A DNA stretch of 64,000 bases from Limnobacter humi (lineage in GTDB: Bacteria; Pseudomonadota; Gammaproteobacteria; Burkholderiales; Burkholderiaceae_B): positions 434,001 through 498,000 of the forward strand of contig NZ_JANIGO010000001.1 of NCBI RefSeq assembly GCF_024518835.1, read 5' to 3'. Positions within the stretch are counted from its first letter, which is position 1. Each line of letters begins with the position of its first letter. Of this stretch, positions 8,083 through 16,120 are shown piece after piece. The position numbers and the translations under genes were made by a program. Under the pieces are notes generated by a model. That model made no database searches. It had not been told where the DNA came from and saw only the letters and a list, made by a program, of their open reading frames with translations.

Positions 8083-8349
8083 TTATTCATAATGTGTCCA
8101 CATGCGTAACACCTTAACGACTCGTTCATCCGTGAGCACTTGATAAACGAGGCGATGCTGAATATTGATTCGTCGCGAGTAGGCACCAGCGAGATCTCCG
8201 ACGAGTTTTTCGTATGGTGGTGGATTTTGAAAAGGGTTCTGTTGCACGACGGCAAGCAGTTCGAGCGCTTTGGGTTTCAATCCGCTGGCAGCGAGTTTTT
8301 GCGCGTCCTTCTGAGCATGTTTGGTGTAGACAATTTGCCAATTCACCAA
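8083..8349 (-). CDS. Txe/YoeB-family mRNA interferase toxin
   Basis: An 88-residue RelE-superfamily toxin ending YSRRINIQHRLVYQV...VLRMWTHYE, the signature tail of Txe/YoeB, whose final His/Tyr belong to the ribosome-dependent mRNA-cleaving site. It overlaps the upstream antitoxin gene by 7 bp, the usual antitoxin-first order of this family. The pair fills one integron cassette, a common fate for toxin-antitoxin modules, which stabilise arrays. Confidence 0.92.
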   Translation of the reverse strand: MVNWQIVYTKHAQKDAQKLAASGLKPKALELLAVVQQNPFQNPPPYEKLVGDLAGAYSRRINIQHRLVYQVLTDERVVKVLRMWTHYE

Positions 8350-8597
8350 TCAAGCTCCTTGGAGCACGAGCTTGCCGGTTCGGCCATTCCTTCCTTAATT
8401 GATTCACGCATACCAGGAACAGACAGCAAATGAAGCGTTTCTTGAATGGCTTGCCAATCTTCAGCGGAGATCAATACAGCATCGTGCCGCTTGCCAGAAA
8501 TAGTTATGGGTTGATGTGATTCCGCCGTCTCATCCATCAATCGATAGAGATTGGCGCGTGCTTCACTTGCTGAAAGAGTTTGCATAGAGACCTCCAT
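8343..8597 (-). CDS. Phd/YefM-family antitoxin
   Basis: An 84-residue antitoxin with the YefM opening MQTLSASEARANLYRLMDE and the following ITISGKRHDAVLISAEDW. The N-terminal part dimerises and binds the operator, and the tail neutralises the toxin. The start could be 8597 or the internal ATG that gives MQTLSASE (8585); the upstream MEVS start follows a GGAGGT site. It is co-transcribed with the downstream YoeB-like toxin. Confidence 0.92.
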   Translation of the reverse strand: MEVSMQTLSASEARANLYRLMDETAESHQPITISGKRHDAVLISAEDWQAIQETLHLLSVPGMRESIKEGMAEPASSCSKELDW

Positions 8598-8605
8598 AAG
8601 ACGAT

Positions 8606-8634
8606 ATCGTACGCAATTCAGTACGCTTTGTCAA
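8606..8634 (-). promoter_or_regulatory. Promoter/operator of the YefM-YoeB cassette
   Basis: On the minus strand a perfect -35 TTGACA (8629-8634) is separated by 17 bp from a -10-like TACGAT (8606-8611). GTAC-containing half-sites inside the spacer resemble YefM-type autorepression operators. The cassette thus carries its own promoter and need not rely on the array promoter. Confidence 0.75.
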
Positions 8635-8648
8635 TGGACCGTTCAAAG

Positions 8649-8715
8649 GCATAACACCAAAGTTCACCTGCGACCATGCGAAGCATGGGCGTCCGTGCGC
8701 AACGCCCAGTTAGGC
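8649..8715 (-). repeat. attC site 9 (AbiEii/HigBA cassette)
   Basis: A compact 67-bp site bounded by GCATAAC and GTTAGGC. The stem includes ACCATGC...GCATGGG. The HigA stop codon lies within the GTTAGGC box, as is common for tightly packed cassettes. Confidence 0.85.
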
Positions 8716-9003
8716 CGCCGCCAACTTGAGTTTGCCAACGCCTTTCAAGTCAACGGACTGCCGAGCCACCCAAAGATCATATGCGTCTTGCATGGCAAGC
8801 CAGCTCTCAGGAGAGCGGCCAAGGGACTTGGCAAGACGCAGTGCCATTTCAGGAGAAATGCGGCCGGTGCCGTTCAAGATGCGACTGAGCGTAGATGCAG
8901 CAACGCCGAGCTTTTCGGCCAGCATGCGACCGCTGATCCCATTGGGCTCAAGGTAGATGCCGGAGATGAACTCACCAGGGTGGGGAGGATTGTGCATAGC
9001 CAT
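8710..9003 (-). CDS. higA: HigA-family antitoxin (XRE-type HTH)
   Basis: A 97-residue protein opening MHNPPHPGEFISGIYLEP, the HigA signature, followed by an XRE helix-turn-helix (MLAEKLGVAASTLSRILNG) and SPEMALRLAKSLGRSPESWL. It neutralises HigB and represses the operon. Its ATG overlaps the higB stop by one base (TAATG), giving the inverted toxin-first order typical of higBA. Confidence 0.95.
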   Translation of the reverse strand: MAMHNPPHPGEFISGIYLEPNGISGRMLAEKLGVAASTLSRILNGTGRISPEMALRLAKSLGRSPESWLAMQDAYDLWVARQSVDLKGVGKLKLAAA

Positions 9004-9281
9004 TAGTGGTAGTCCTCATAGTCTAGAACGTAGGCGTTTCCGTCTTGGAACTCGAACGTGATGCGCCAATTACCGTTGACGGTAATTGACCAGCGACCTT
9101 GCATTTCACCTTTCAACGGGTACAGGCGAAAACCAGGAATGTCCATGTCCTCAATGGACTTGGCAGTGTCCAAGGCGGCAAGCTGGAGCCTCAATCGTTT
9201 AGCGTGGCTAGCTTGAATGCCTGAGGTGCTGCCAGTCTCAAAAAGACGCCGCAAGCCTTTATGGCGAAAACTCTTGATCAT
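9003..9281 (-). CDS. higB: HigB-family mRNA interferase toxin
   Basis: A 92-residue RelE-fold toxin starting MIKSFRHKGLRRLFE and including RLYPLKGEMQGRWSI and NWRITFEF, all canonical HigB landmarks. I place the start at ATG 9281, since longer starts (9296 or GTG 9305) would read through the operator palindrome. The toxin cleaves mRNA on the ribosome. It precedes and overlaps higA. Confidence 0.93.
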   Translation of the reverse strand: MIKSFRHKGLRRLFETGSTSGIQASHAKRLRLQLAALDTAKSIEDMDIPGFRLYPLKGEMQGRWSITVNGNWRITFEFQDGNAYVLDYEDYH

Positions 9282-9295
9282 GTCTAACTGTAGCA

Positions 9296-9314
9296 TGTTG
9301 CGCACTGCGCAACA
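9296..9314 (-). promoter_or_regulatory. Palindromic operator of higBA
   Basis: TGTTGCGCA and TGCGCAACA form a perfect 9-bp inverted repeat around one central base, just upstream of the higB start. Position and symmetry fit a HigA binding site for autoregulation. Confidence 0.65.
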
Positions 9315-9318
9315 AGTG

Positions 9319-9325
9319 GTCTAAC
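9319..9325 (-). repeat. Orphan integron core site
   Basis: On the minus strand GTTAGAC matches the GTTRRRY core and sits two bases after the AbiEii-fusion stop, but no second core box or stem accompanies it. It is probably the remains of an attC lost by deletion, which would have welded the AbiEii gene and higBA into one cassette. Confidence 0.5.
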
Positions 9326-9326
9326 G

Positions 9327-10733
9327 TCAGACGATGTAGCCCACACGGCCAAAGCACCGATTTCCGTACTTGTCCTTGTGCTCGTTCAACTTAGTGTCGT
9401 ACTTTTCGCGCTTGAACTTCTTGTCGCAGACTAGGCATGCCACCGTGTACGAGATGCCATATCCCGATATCACCTTGGCGCGTGGAAGCCTTGTTGGCCT
9501 AAACACTATCGGCTTCGGCGGTGTGGAAGAGAACGGCGTCGAGAAGAACCCTCCAGAGTCCTTTGCAAGCTCAATTGGGAACCTCGGCTCGAACGTCTCA
9601 TCCAGGACAGAAACGGCCTGCAGCTTGTTAGCAAAGAAGGACTTGATGCCAACACTACCACTACTCCCTCCAGACCTGTCCCAAACGTAAAAGTACTCAC
9701 TTGCCACACCGTCCTTTGGACGCTTGAACGTAAGTGAATATGGTTCCACCACCCGCTCGTAGCCGTCATAGACAACTTTGAGGAGTCTTCCCAGCCGGCC
9801 GGCCTCAAGAATGGCCTCGCGTTGAGGAGACGAATAGAATGAACCGACCACACCAGCACGGGCACCTGCGAAAGCTGCCCGGGGCTGGGGCGCAGCAAAT
9901 AGATCCTCGACGATGTTCCTGAACCATGTCTGGGCATCGTCGAAACTGAAAAGGGTCAATTTCGGGCAGGCCAAGTACTCGTTCCAGAAGCCGCGAATCA
10001 TTTCGAATGGAAGTTGCAGAAGCAGCCCCTTGGCGAGTTGAGGGTCCGGTTCGTAAATCGTCTGCTTCAGAAACGTAGTCAACACCTCTCTTCGCGAGAC
10101 CGCCAATGTCTTCTGGAAGAAGAGCGAGTGGACGAAGTCGTACAGGTCGGGGGAGTGCCTTCGCTGCAAAAGAGCGCGCAGCTTGGAGGCAAGCAGTTCC
10201 TCGAGCTTCATGCAGCGCAGTTCCGCTTGGCATTGCGCTGCATCCGAGTAAGAGTGAATGAGCCTGCGAGTTTGGATAGGCAGAACGATCGCATCGAACT
10301 CCTTGAAGTCTAAGTTCACTCGCAGCTTCAAGTCTTCATCAACCCCGTAGAAGCTTCGGAAGTACACCCTAGCCTCAAAGAACCGCGACTCAGCGTCCGC
10401 CATCCGCTTTTCCGAAACTCGAGAGTCGTCCACGAGGAAATCGATGCCGCTGCGCGCTCGGGCGGTCGTGCACGCTTGCTTCAGTCCATCCAACAAGCGT
10501 TTCGGATCGACCGCTTCTTGCGTTGAGAAATCTAGGTCGTTGGAGTACCTCGCGTGCTCAAAGTACGCTTTGCGCAAGCAGTTGCCTCCCTTCAAGATCA
10601 ACAACCGCTGAAGAGGATTGTCGGGTTGATAGAAGGCAGAGAGCAACCAGCCGAATGCGTAGTCTCTCTGCACATTCGATGTGTGGACCGCAAGTTCCGC
10701 GCTCTTAGCCTCAATTTCGTCCCGCTCGATCAT
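9327..10733 (-). CDS. AbiEii-type nucleotidyltransferase fused to WYL-like and zinc-finger regions
   Basis: A 468-residue protein. The N-terminal part is an AbiEii/AbiGii-type nucleotidyltransferase: LKGGNCLR (KGG at 48-50), SNDLDFS (acids at 66 and 68) and a downstream KLEELLASKLRAL helix. AbiEii enzymes act as toxins that nucleotidylate target RNAs, normally paired with an AbiEi antitoxin. Here no AbiEi gene is present. Instead residues ~300-385 look WYL-like (REAILEAGRLGR, VEPYSLTFKRP), and the C-terminus carries a Cys/His set (C433, C436, H452, C460) fit for zinc. The added domains could sense a ligand or hold the enzyme inactive. A candidate single-gene abortive-infection factor. Confidence 0.75.
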   Translation of the reverse strand: MIERDEIEAKSAELAVHTSNVQRDYAFGWLLSAFYQPDNPLQRLLILKGGNCLRKAYFEHARYSNDLDFSTQEAVDPKRLLDGLKQACTTARARSGIDFLVDDSRVSEKRMADAESRFFEARVYFRSFYGVDEDLKLRVNLDFKEFDAIVLPIQTRRLIHSYSDAAQCQAELRCMKLEELLASKLRALLQRRHSPDLYDFVHSLFFQKTLAVSRREVLTTFLKQTIYEPDPQLAKGLLLQLPFEMIRGFWNEYLACPKLTLFSFDDAQTWFRNIVEDLFAAPQPRAAFAGARAGVVGSFYSSPQREAILEAGRLGRLLKVVYDGYERVVEPYSLTFKRPKDGVASEYFYVWDRSGGSSGSVGIKSFFANKLQAVSVLDETFEPRFPIELAKDSGGFFSTPFSSTPPKPIVFRPTRLPRAKVISGYGISYTVACLVCDKKFKREKYDTKLNEHKDKYGNRCFGRVGYIV

Positions 10734-10739
10734 GAGTGC

Positions 10740-10811
10740 GCCCTAACGTTCGAGCTAACCGGCCTGCGGAGGCAAGTGCCGTAGCGGGTCCGGTTGAGCG
10801 AGGGATTAGGC
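10740..10811 (-). repeat. attC site 8 (CHAT cassette)
   Basis: Bounded by CCCTAAC and ATTAGGC. The stem pairs CTAACCGG...GCCTGCGG with the complementary arm ending GGGTCCGGTTGAG. It begins only 7 bp upstream of the AbiEii-fusion start and lies 137 bp beyond the CHAT gene stop. Confidence 0.85.
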
Positions 10812-10947
10812 ATCAGCTCGCGGCTCGCGAATACTCGGCGTTTTGCGGAATCGCAAGAGGCCATCGCGGCAGCGCGCATGGCCAAAGCTCGCGTTGCAAT
10901 GGGCCGAAGGGTGCTTGCTGTTCTTCATAGTGGGCGGGCTGACGGGG

Positions 10948-12789
10948 TCAGTTCTTGCGGAAGAGTCTAGCTGGGGGATTCGTGACATTCGACGGCGCGA
11001 TCCAGCGCTCATATAGTCCATTGGCCTCACGTTCAAGATACTCGATGCTCTTCTTCAAGTCCTCCTTCGTCTTCTCGCTGAGGCCAACCTCATCGCTAAG
11101 GAGCCTCTTGTACTGCCTAGCGGTTCGAAGCAAAGCCTTTGCAGACTCGGCTGGAACATCTCGAAATACCGTTCGCAGTCTTTGAGGAAAGATGCCAGCC
11201 ATTACATACGGGCGACGGGGCGAGTTGACGCCGTAGGCCTCTCGTTGAGAAGCCCAGAGAGCAACTGGCAGCGGCTTGCCGAAGTGTTTCCCTAGCAGGC
11301 CACTAGTCACCGGCTCCGCGTCGTAGACAGTTACTGGGTACAGCGTGCCGAGGTAGGCTCTGGCGCCTCCCAAAATAAAGGTCTCGGACAGTCTGTGCCA
11401 TGAGGCGCAGGCATTGTTGAGAATGACTGGGCTGCCATGCCCGGCGACCTCGCGTGGTATCGGTAAGTAGTTGTTGTCGTGCATCTGAAGAACTGCGGCG
11501 CCGTGAACCCGATCGACGGGAGTCTTCAGGACAGGTTCCAGTTCATCGATTCGCGCAGTGAAGTCCACGATAGCTGCGCCAACAACGAGCTTCGACTCTC
11601 TGTCAGGGTCGTGCCATGACACGCCATCTAAGGAGACGAAGTTGTAGAGCTGAGTGACCAATACCTTGTCGTCGTCGCGATCCGACAACGCGACTCCTAT
11701 TGCAGTGTCAACCTCAAGGCGTCGAGGCTTTCCTGAGGAGTCCGCAAACTCATAGGTCCATCGCCAGCCGGGGGCGTCGCCACAATGAGTTGCGATAACG
11801 AGTAGGTCGTATGGAAACAACTCGACCATTCGGCTGACATCAAGAACGTTTGCCGCGGGGCCAACGTATCCGCGAACAAAGATTCGTCGTGATTTCAGCT
11901 CATCAGCCGCGGCTTCAATCTCGGGAGCCTCAGCCTTTTTCGGATCAACCAGTACAGCACACCCAATTCCCTGCTTGTCGTCCTGCTCCGCAACAAAGCC
12001 ACCCAACATGGAAACGCCGAGCTGGGGATACAACATCAAGTGCGTAGAGGGAAACTCTGGGAAGGCGACGCCAAGTGGTAGCGAATTGGTTATGAAAGTC
12101 GCCGACCTTATCCCGGCCGACGGGAGAGGGCCAGTCAACTCGCGGAGTCTGTGTCTCAAACGTTCAAGGGCTTCGGCAACTGGCTCGTGCAACTCATAGA
12201 GACTGTAAAAACTCTCCAAGAGTGCCTCAGCCTGTCGCTTGTCGATTTTCGGTATTAGGCATAGCCCAGCATCGAGTGAGTGCGCGTAGTTCGCGGCAAC
12301 GACCTGCGCATGATCGTCCCCAGTTTCGCAGAACACCCAGTGCCCAGACGGACTTGAGATGGGTATTGAAGGCGAGGGCTTTTCCACAAAGTGGATTGAG
12401 CGCTGTTGGCGAAGTGCAGTAAGCAGGCCATAGGCAAGATTGTCGTAACCCCAAGAGAGCGACTGCCCCTTTGTCGCACGCACGAGCCCACGCAGCTTCT
12501 CTGCTTCGCCGACGGAGTCAATTCGTTTGGACAATGACGCAGGAATTTGTCTAGAAAATAGAGAACAAGTTTCGTCGGATAGCCCGACAAAGACCACCGT
12601 TTCTGCCTTCATGCTGGCAGCGGCATTTCCGCGGATCGAGACTTCGGCGCGGTGGTCCGGGCGAGTCATGCGCGGTCCATCGATTACTGGCAAATAGTGC
12701 CTTTTCCTTGCCAGTAGACACGACACTTGGGCAAGTAGCCGTGGGTTGTCACCGATAAGAAGTGTGCGGAGGAGTTTGGGGCAATCCAT
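10948..12789 (-). CDS. CHAT-domain (caspase-like) cysteine protease
   Basis: About 613 residues from ATG 12789; a TTG at 12822 would add 11. The C-terminal half carries the two hallmarks of CHAT proteases: the catalytic His in LLVIATHCGDAPG (H335 by this start) and the catalytic Cys in ILNNACASW (C461), followed by GGARAYLGTLYPV, the conserved strand-loop after the active site. The N-terminal ~240 residues match nothing I know and could be the sensor. CHAT proteases act as executioners in several bacterial immune systems, usually beside a substrate or sensor gene, but this cassette has only the one gene. Confidence 0.85.
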   Translation of the reverse strand: MDCPKLLRTLLIGDNPRLLAQVSCLLARKRHYLPVIDGPRMTRPDHRAEVSIRGNAAASMKAETVVFVGLSDETCSLFSRQIPASLSKRIDSVGEAEKLRGLVRATKGQSLSWGYDNLAYGLLTALRQQRSIHFVEKPSPSIPISSPSGHWVFCETGDDHAQVVAANYAHSLDAGLCLIPKIDKRQAEALLESFYSLYELHEPVAEALERLRHRLRELTGPLPSAGIRSATFITNSLPLGVAFPEFPSTHLMLYPQLGVSMLGGFVAEQDDKQGIGCAVLVDPKKAEAPEIEAAADELKSRRIFVRGYVGPAANVLDVSRMVELFPYDLLVIATHCGDAPGWRWTYEFADSSGKPRRLEVDTAIGVALSDRDDDKVLVTQLYNFVSLDGVSWHDPDRESKLVVGAAIVDFTARIDELEPVLKTPVDRVHGAAVLQMHDNNYLPIPREVAGHGSPVILNNACASWHRLSETFILGGARAYLGTLYPVTVYDAEPVTSGLLGKHFGKPLPVALWASQREAYGVNSPRRPYVMAGIFPQRLRTVFRDVPAESAKALLRTARQYKRLLSDEVGLSEKTKEDLKKSIEYLEREANGLYERWIAPSNVTNPPARLFRKN

Positions 12790-12835
12790 TAATTCGCGAA
12801 TTCCTGCTAGAGCGCCGAGCAACGGTATTTCTGAT

Positions 12836-12922
12836 GCCTAACGTTCGCCATAACCGGCAAAATTGGGCGATGCGCCAAGGGCGCGTTGACCAAGACCGTC
12901 CGCGTTGATGGCGTGGTTAGCG
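12836..12922 (-). repeat. attC site 7 (TGT-like/TM cassette)
   Basis: Bounded by GCCTAAC (12836) and GTTAGCG (to 12922), about 87 bp, with an inner ATGCGCC...GGGCGCG stem. The second box contains the stop codon of the upstream membrane-protein gene. Confidence 0.85.
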
Positions 12923-13534
12923 CTCTTTGTGGCCATGCCCGATGCCATAACTGACGCCATCAGTATTAATTTCGACTCCAGGAGAATTCCTCAAAAACTC
13001 TTCGTAACTCTTTTTGGTACGGTTCCACAAGTTTCTTAGGTATAAAACCGCAACTATCACCAAAAGATATGGCATAACCCTAATTGGATCGAAATTGCAA
13101 AAAGGAGCTGAAAACCCCGGAACTACTCGGTCGAGAAAATGGTAAATAATCACCAGCCCGCTGAGACCCAAACCAAGTGCTTGCTGTATACGCAGGTGTT
13201 GTATCATCTTGTGAGGCCTGTGTTTGCCAAAGTAGTAATGAATCTGTTTGAGGTCGTCCTTTTTTAGAAACTGTCGTTCAATATTCGCAATGATTACTAA
13301 GTTGCGGTTATACCAATAGGACGCGTCAAAAAGGTGGGCCAGTAACCATGCGCATAAAAGCAACACTATACTTGCTGCGATATCCAGAGAAACTACTTGC
13401 TTTTCAACCAGAGCAAATATGGCGAAAGCGCCAACTACCACACCAATACTCTGCCATACGACCATAATGTGTCTGTTGATGTCGTTGAACATTTGGTCGT
13501 ACATTTTGAGCAGAAGCTCTTCCCTCGTACTCAT
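12917..13534 (-). CDS. Four-TM membrane protein, partner of the TGT-like gene
   Basis: A 205-residue protein with four likely membrane helices (about 24-44, 49-68, 118-136 and 152-170), a charged cytoplasmic loop between helices 2 and 3 (FLKKDDLKQIHYYF) and a hydrophilic C-terminus. The family is not recognised. Its ATG overlaps the stop of the upstream TGT-like gene (13531-13534), so both are made together from one cassette. In bacterial defence loci, small multi-TM proteins beside an enzyme often serve as membrane-disrupting effectors. That role here is inference. Confidence 0.6.
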   Translation of the reverse strand: MSTREELLLKMYDQMFNDINRHIMVVWQSIGVVVGAFAIFALVEKQVVSLDIAASIVLLLCAWLLAHLFDASYWYNRNLVIIANIERQFLKKDDLKQIHYYFGKHRPHKMIQHLRIQQALGLGLSGLVIIYHFLDRVVPGFSAPFCNFDPIRVMPYLLVIVAVLYLRNLWNRTKKSYEEFLRNSPGVEINTDGVSYGIGHGHKER

Positions 13535-14202
13535 ATTGCCACCTTCATCATTTTTTTGACTTCCGCGTGAGGTTCGTAGTCATGCCATAGTACATTTATA
13601 TTCACAAGTGAATCACGCAAACATCTTTCGTATCCTCCTAACGGATGCGGGCGAAATGTCTGACCATCAAAATAGTCTCCAAATTGGGCGTCCAGTGTAA
13701 ATCTGTTGCAGTCAAGTGAAAACACCTTCAGGTGTTTCGCCAGAGAGCGTTGGGTATCGGGCCGCCCCCCCAGCAAATGCACTGGGCGGTCGAAGCTATC
13801 CACTGCCACTTTTGTACCACCATACTTGGTCGGCACGCTGTAGCCAAGCATAAAGGCATCCGGGATAAGCTCGTTAAGTCTTCCATTGAGGTTCGGGTCT
13901 TTTGGCACTACAGCGACGTGATCACAATGTTGCAATAGACACTCCGCTTCGCGCAGGATGGCATCAAGTGCAAAGATGCACTCCACGTCACGAGCAATGG
14001 TTAGTCTGGGCCTATGTTGCGCGACAGCATCGAGGTGCCTATGGAAATTATAATTTTTCCAATCAATATCCAAAAAACCATTGTCGGTAAAGTCGAACGA
14101 TTTTACGTCGCGTAAATTTGTATAACGCGCCCCGGGATGCCAACCATATTCTTGAGCAATAGCAATCGCTTTCTTACTGTGCGTGATAAATTTTAGAACC
14201 AT
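13531..14202 (-). CDS. TGT-like TIM-barrel protein (resembles DUF6610)
   Basis: A 223-residue protein with EYGWHPGARYTNLRDV near the N-terminus, GFLDIDWKNY, a mid-region GYSVPTKYGGT, then RPVHLLGG and SLDCNRFTLD. The last elements echo tRNA-guanine transglycosylases, where HLLGG and a downstream D-C segment shape the base-exchange site, and match proteins I recall as DUF6610. TGT relatives exchange guanine for deazaguanines in tRNA or, in DpdA, in DNA. A base- or nucleotide-handling role is therefore plausible but unproven. It is the first gene of a two-gene cassette with a membrane protein. Confidence 0.6.
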   Translation of the reverse strand: MVLKFITHSKKAIAIAQEYGWHPGARYTNLRDVKSFDFTDNGFLDIDWKNYNFHRHLDAVAQHRPRLTIARDVECIFALDAILREAECLLQHCDHVAVVPKDPNLNGRLNELIPDAFMLGYSVPTKYGGTKVAVDSFDRPVHLLGGRPDTQRSLAKHLKVFSLDCNRFTLDAQFGDYFDGQTFRPHPLGGYERCLRDSLVNINVLWHDYEPHAEVKKMMKVAI

Positions 14203-14217
14203 TCGTCACTCTGCGTA

Positions 14218-14286
14218 GCGCTAACGTTCGAATTCACCGGCCTGCGAGGTTTTTCGCGCAGGTCCGGTGGAATGATGGGTTCGGCA
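14218..14286 (-). repeat. attC site 6 (AAA-TOPRIM cassette)
   Basis: Bounded by GCGCTAAC and GTTCGGC; CACCGGCCTGCG pairs with CGCAGGTCCGGTG with few mismatches. The stop codon of the AAA-TOPRIM gene follows immediately at 14287. Confidence 0.85.
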
Positions 14287-15957
14287 TTATGCGGGTATGC
14301 CTTTTCGATTTGGATCAATGAGCCAGCTCTTCAGTTGTTTCATGAACCCCCAAACATCATTGTCTGATGGCTTTAAATAATTCTCAGCGCTCGGATCCTC
14401 TCCCATCTTTTCGAAGACGCTGATTAGCCAAGACGGTCCATGGCCCGATACGCCCAAGTGCTTCACCCATGATTCCAATTCGCCACCAGATATTACGAAT
14501 ACGCCGTAGCCTTCAAGCTGAGACAAAAGATTCCTCGCCGCTTCTTGTTCCGAAGGGTTAAGTATGGCGACGCCGCCGTCGCGCTTCATGTCGCGGCCGG
14601 TGGCGTCCATCGCCTTTTTAACAGATGCGCGCATTGTTGCTAATGACCCGTGGGCGATATCTGGAACATTCGCTCCAGAGAGCAAATTTGTCCAAGTTGT
14701 GCCTCCGTCCTTAAGAACATCTACGTCCACGACTCCGGCGGCGGGAATGCCCAATTTACGAAGCGGACGCAGTATTGTCTGGACAGTCTGTTTATTCTGC
14801 GCGTTGATGAACAGGCAGTTCGGAATACCCCATTCAGGTTTGAATCGCAGCAGGCGTTCATTGATTTCTTGATAGAACGCTCGGTCTGCATCGGACTCAG
14901 TGACGACTACAAATTCATAGAACAGCCCACTAAGAACGCCCGTTGACCGGAGCAATGGATTTCTCATTAGTTCAAGTATTTCGTCACTAGGAAGTACTCT
15001 CGCGGTGGCAGTGCCCGCTCGGTAAGTTAGCCGGACAATATTCACCGGAGCACCAGATTGTATGCAGCCCATAACGAATGTCGGACTGTGGGTGGAGACA
15101 AGTACCCTTTTATCAGCCGAGAGCGCGGCACGAGACACCTCATAGCCAAGCTTCGAGGCAAGCGAGGGATGAAGAAATGCTTCCGGTTCATCAATGAGCA
15201 ACACCCTCGGATCGCCAGCCATTACTTCTGTGACAATACCCGTGAAGGCTTTCACTCCATCACTTGCTAGATCGATAAGCTGAGCGTTCGAGTGGAACTG
15301 AACCGCTTCCGCGTGAATACCACGCTCTTCTAAGTCAGTGGCAGGTGCACGCTGGGACAACCGAATACGTAACTGACCCAAGCTGGTGGGATCGATTACG
15401 AAGTAGGAACCAAACGCTTCATTGACTATACGGCGGACCTCGTGCCGTTTTGTATCGTCTTGAAATAGCACCTGAAAGCTTGATTGTGGGGCTTGCTGCA
15501 AATCGCCGGCTACTTGCTGGTCCACAAGGTTAATTCTGTTTCGGCCATCAAGTATTAGCGTACTGTGCTTTAAGAACCACTGACAGAAGGCGCCAAGGTT
15601 GGAATTGGGGTTTTGTATAAACTGCGTGAGGGAATTGAAGTGCACCTGTTGCCGGCCATATTTGCTTCCGACGATTATGTGATCAATGTTGAGCGCTTCC
15701 CCTTGATTTGGCGCCTGCTTGATGTGCTCGACGGCCTGCAGCGCTTTTTCGACGGAGAGGCCGGAAAAGGCGAGATCATCAAGAATTACCGCGGAGGCAT
15801 CTTTCGATCCACTCCGACAGTACTGCTCGATTTCAGATAGCACTTTGCTCTTACCCGAATTATTTGGCCCAACGAAAACAGTAACTGGCGTTGCAGTAAT
15901 CGTTTCTGGATTAAGCCCAGGGGCACGGCCGAATTTAAGCTTGAAATTGGAAATCAC
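14287..15957 (-). CDS. AAA ATPase with TOPRIM nuclease domain (OLD-like)
   Basis: A 556-residue protein. The N-terminus is an ABC/SMC-type ATPase: Walker A GPNNSGKSK (30-38), Walker B LLIDEPEAF (D256, E257), then the switch VLVSTHSP near 286-292. A TOPRIM domain follows, with the acidic residues VTESDAD (E354) and GVVDVDV (D411, D413). This is the OLD-family layout, also used by GajA and retron effectors, where ATP binding controls DNA cleavage. No GajB-type helicase lies next to it, so it is more likely a stand-alone OLD-like defence nuclease. It fills one cassette alone. Confidence 0.85.
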   Translation of the reverse strand: MISNFKLKFGRAPGLNPETITATPVTVFVGPNNSGKSKVLSEIEQYCRSGSKDASAVILDDLAFSGLSVEKALQAVEHIKQAPNQGEALNIDHIIVGSKYGRQQVHFNSLTQFIQNPNSNLGAFCQWFLKHSTLILDGRNRINLVDQQVAGDLQQAPQSSFQVLFQDDTKRHEVRRIVNEAFGSYFVIDPTSLGQLRIRLSQRAPATDLEERGIHAEAVQFHSNAQLIDLASDGVKAFTGIVTEVMAGDPRVLLIDEPEAFLHPSLASKLGYEVSRAALSADKRVLVSTHSPTFVMGCIQSGAPVNIVRLTYRAGTATARVLPSDEILELMRNPLLRSTGVLSGLFYEFVVVTESDADRAFYQEINERLLRFKPEWGIPNCLFINAQNKQTVQTILRPLRKLGIPAAGVVDVDVLKDGGTTWTNLLSGANVPDIAHGSLATMRASVKKAMDATGRDMKRDGGVAILNPSEQEAARNLLSQLEGYGVFVISGGELESWVKHLGVSGHGPSWLISVFEKMGEDPSAENYLKPSDNDVWGFMKQLKSWLIDPNRKGIPA

Positions 15958-15989
15958 GCTAAAGCTCCAAGAGGACTGAAACTGATGAT

Positions 15990-16106
15990 GCCGAACGCCC
16001 TAGTTAACCGGCGCCGGAGCACGAGGTGCGGAGGACACCAACACAGGCCATGAGAATGCCGAAGGCATGGCCTGTGTTGGCGGCCGCGTTGAACGACCAG
16101 TTAGGC
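15990..16106 (-). repeat. attC site 5 (HNH cassette)
   Basis: A long site, about 117 bp, bounded by GCCGAAC and GTTAGGC. The central hairpin ACACAGGCCATG...CATGGCCTGTGT is nearly perfect. It resembles attC 10 (7940-8054) in arms and length. Confidence 0.85.
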
Positions 16107-16120
16107 CGGGGTACGAATTT

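Noticed and set aside
14287-15957. Gabija (GajA) call for the AAA-TOPRIM gene
   Set aside because: No GajB-type helicase gene lies in the cassette or beside it, so only an OLD-like call is justified.
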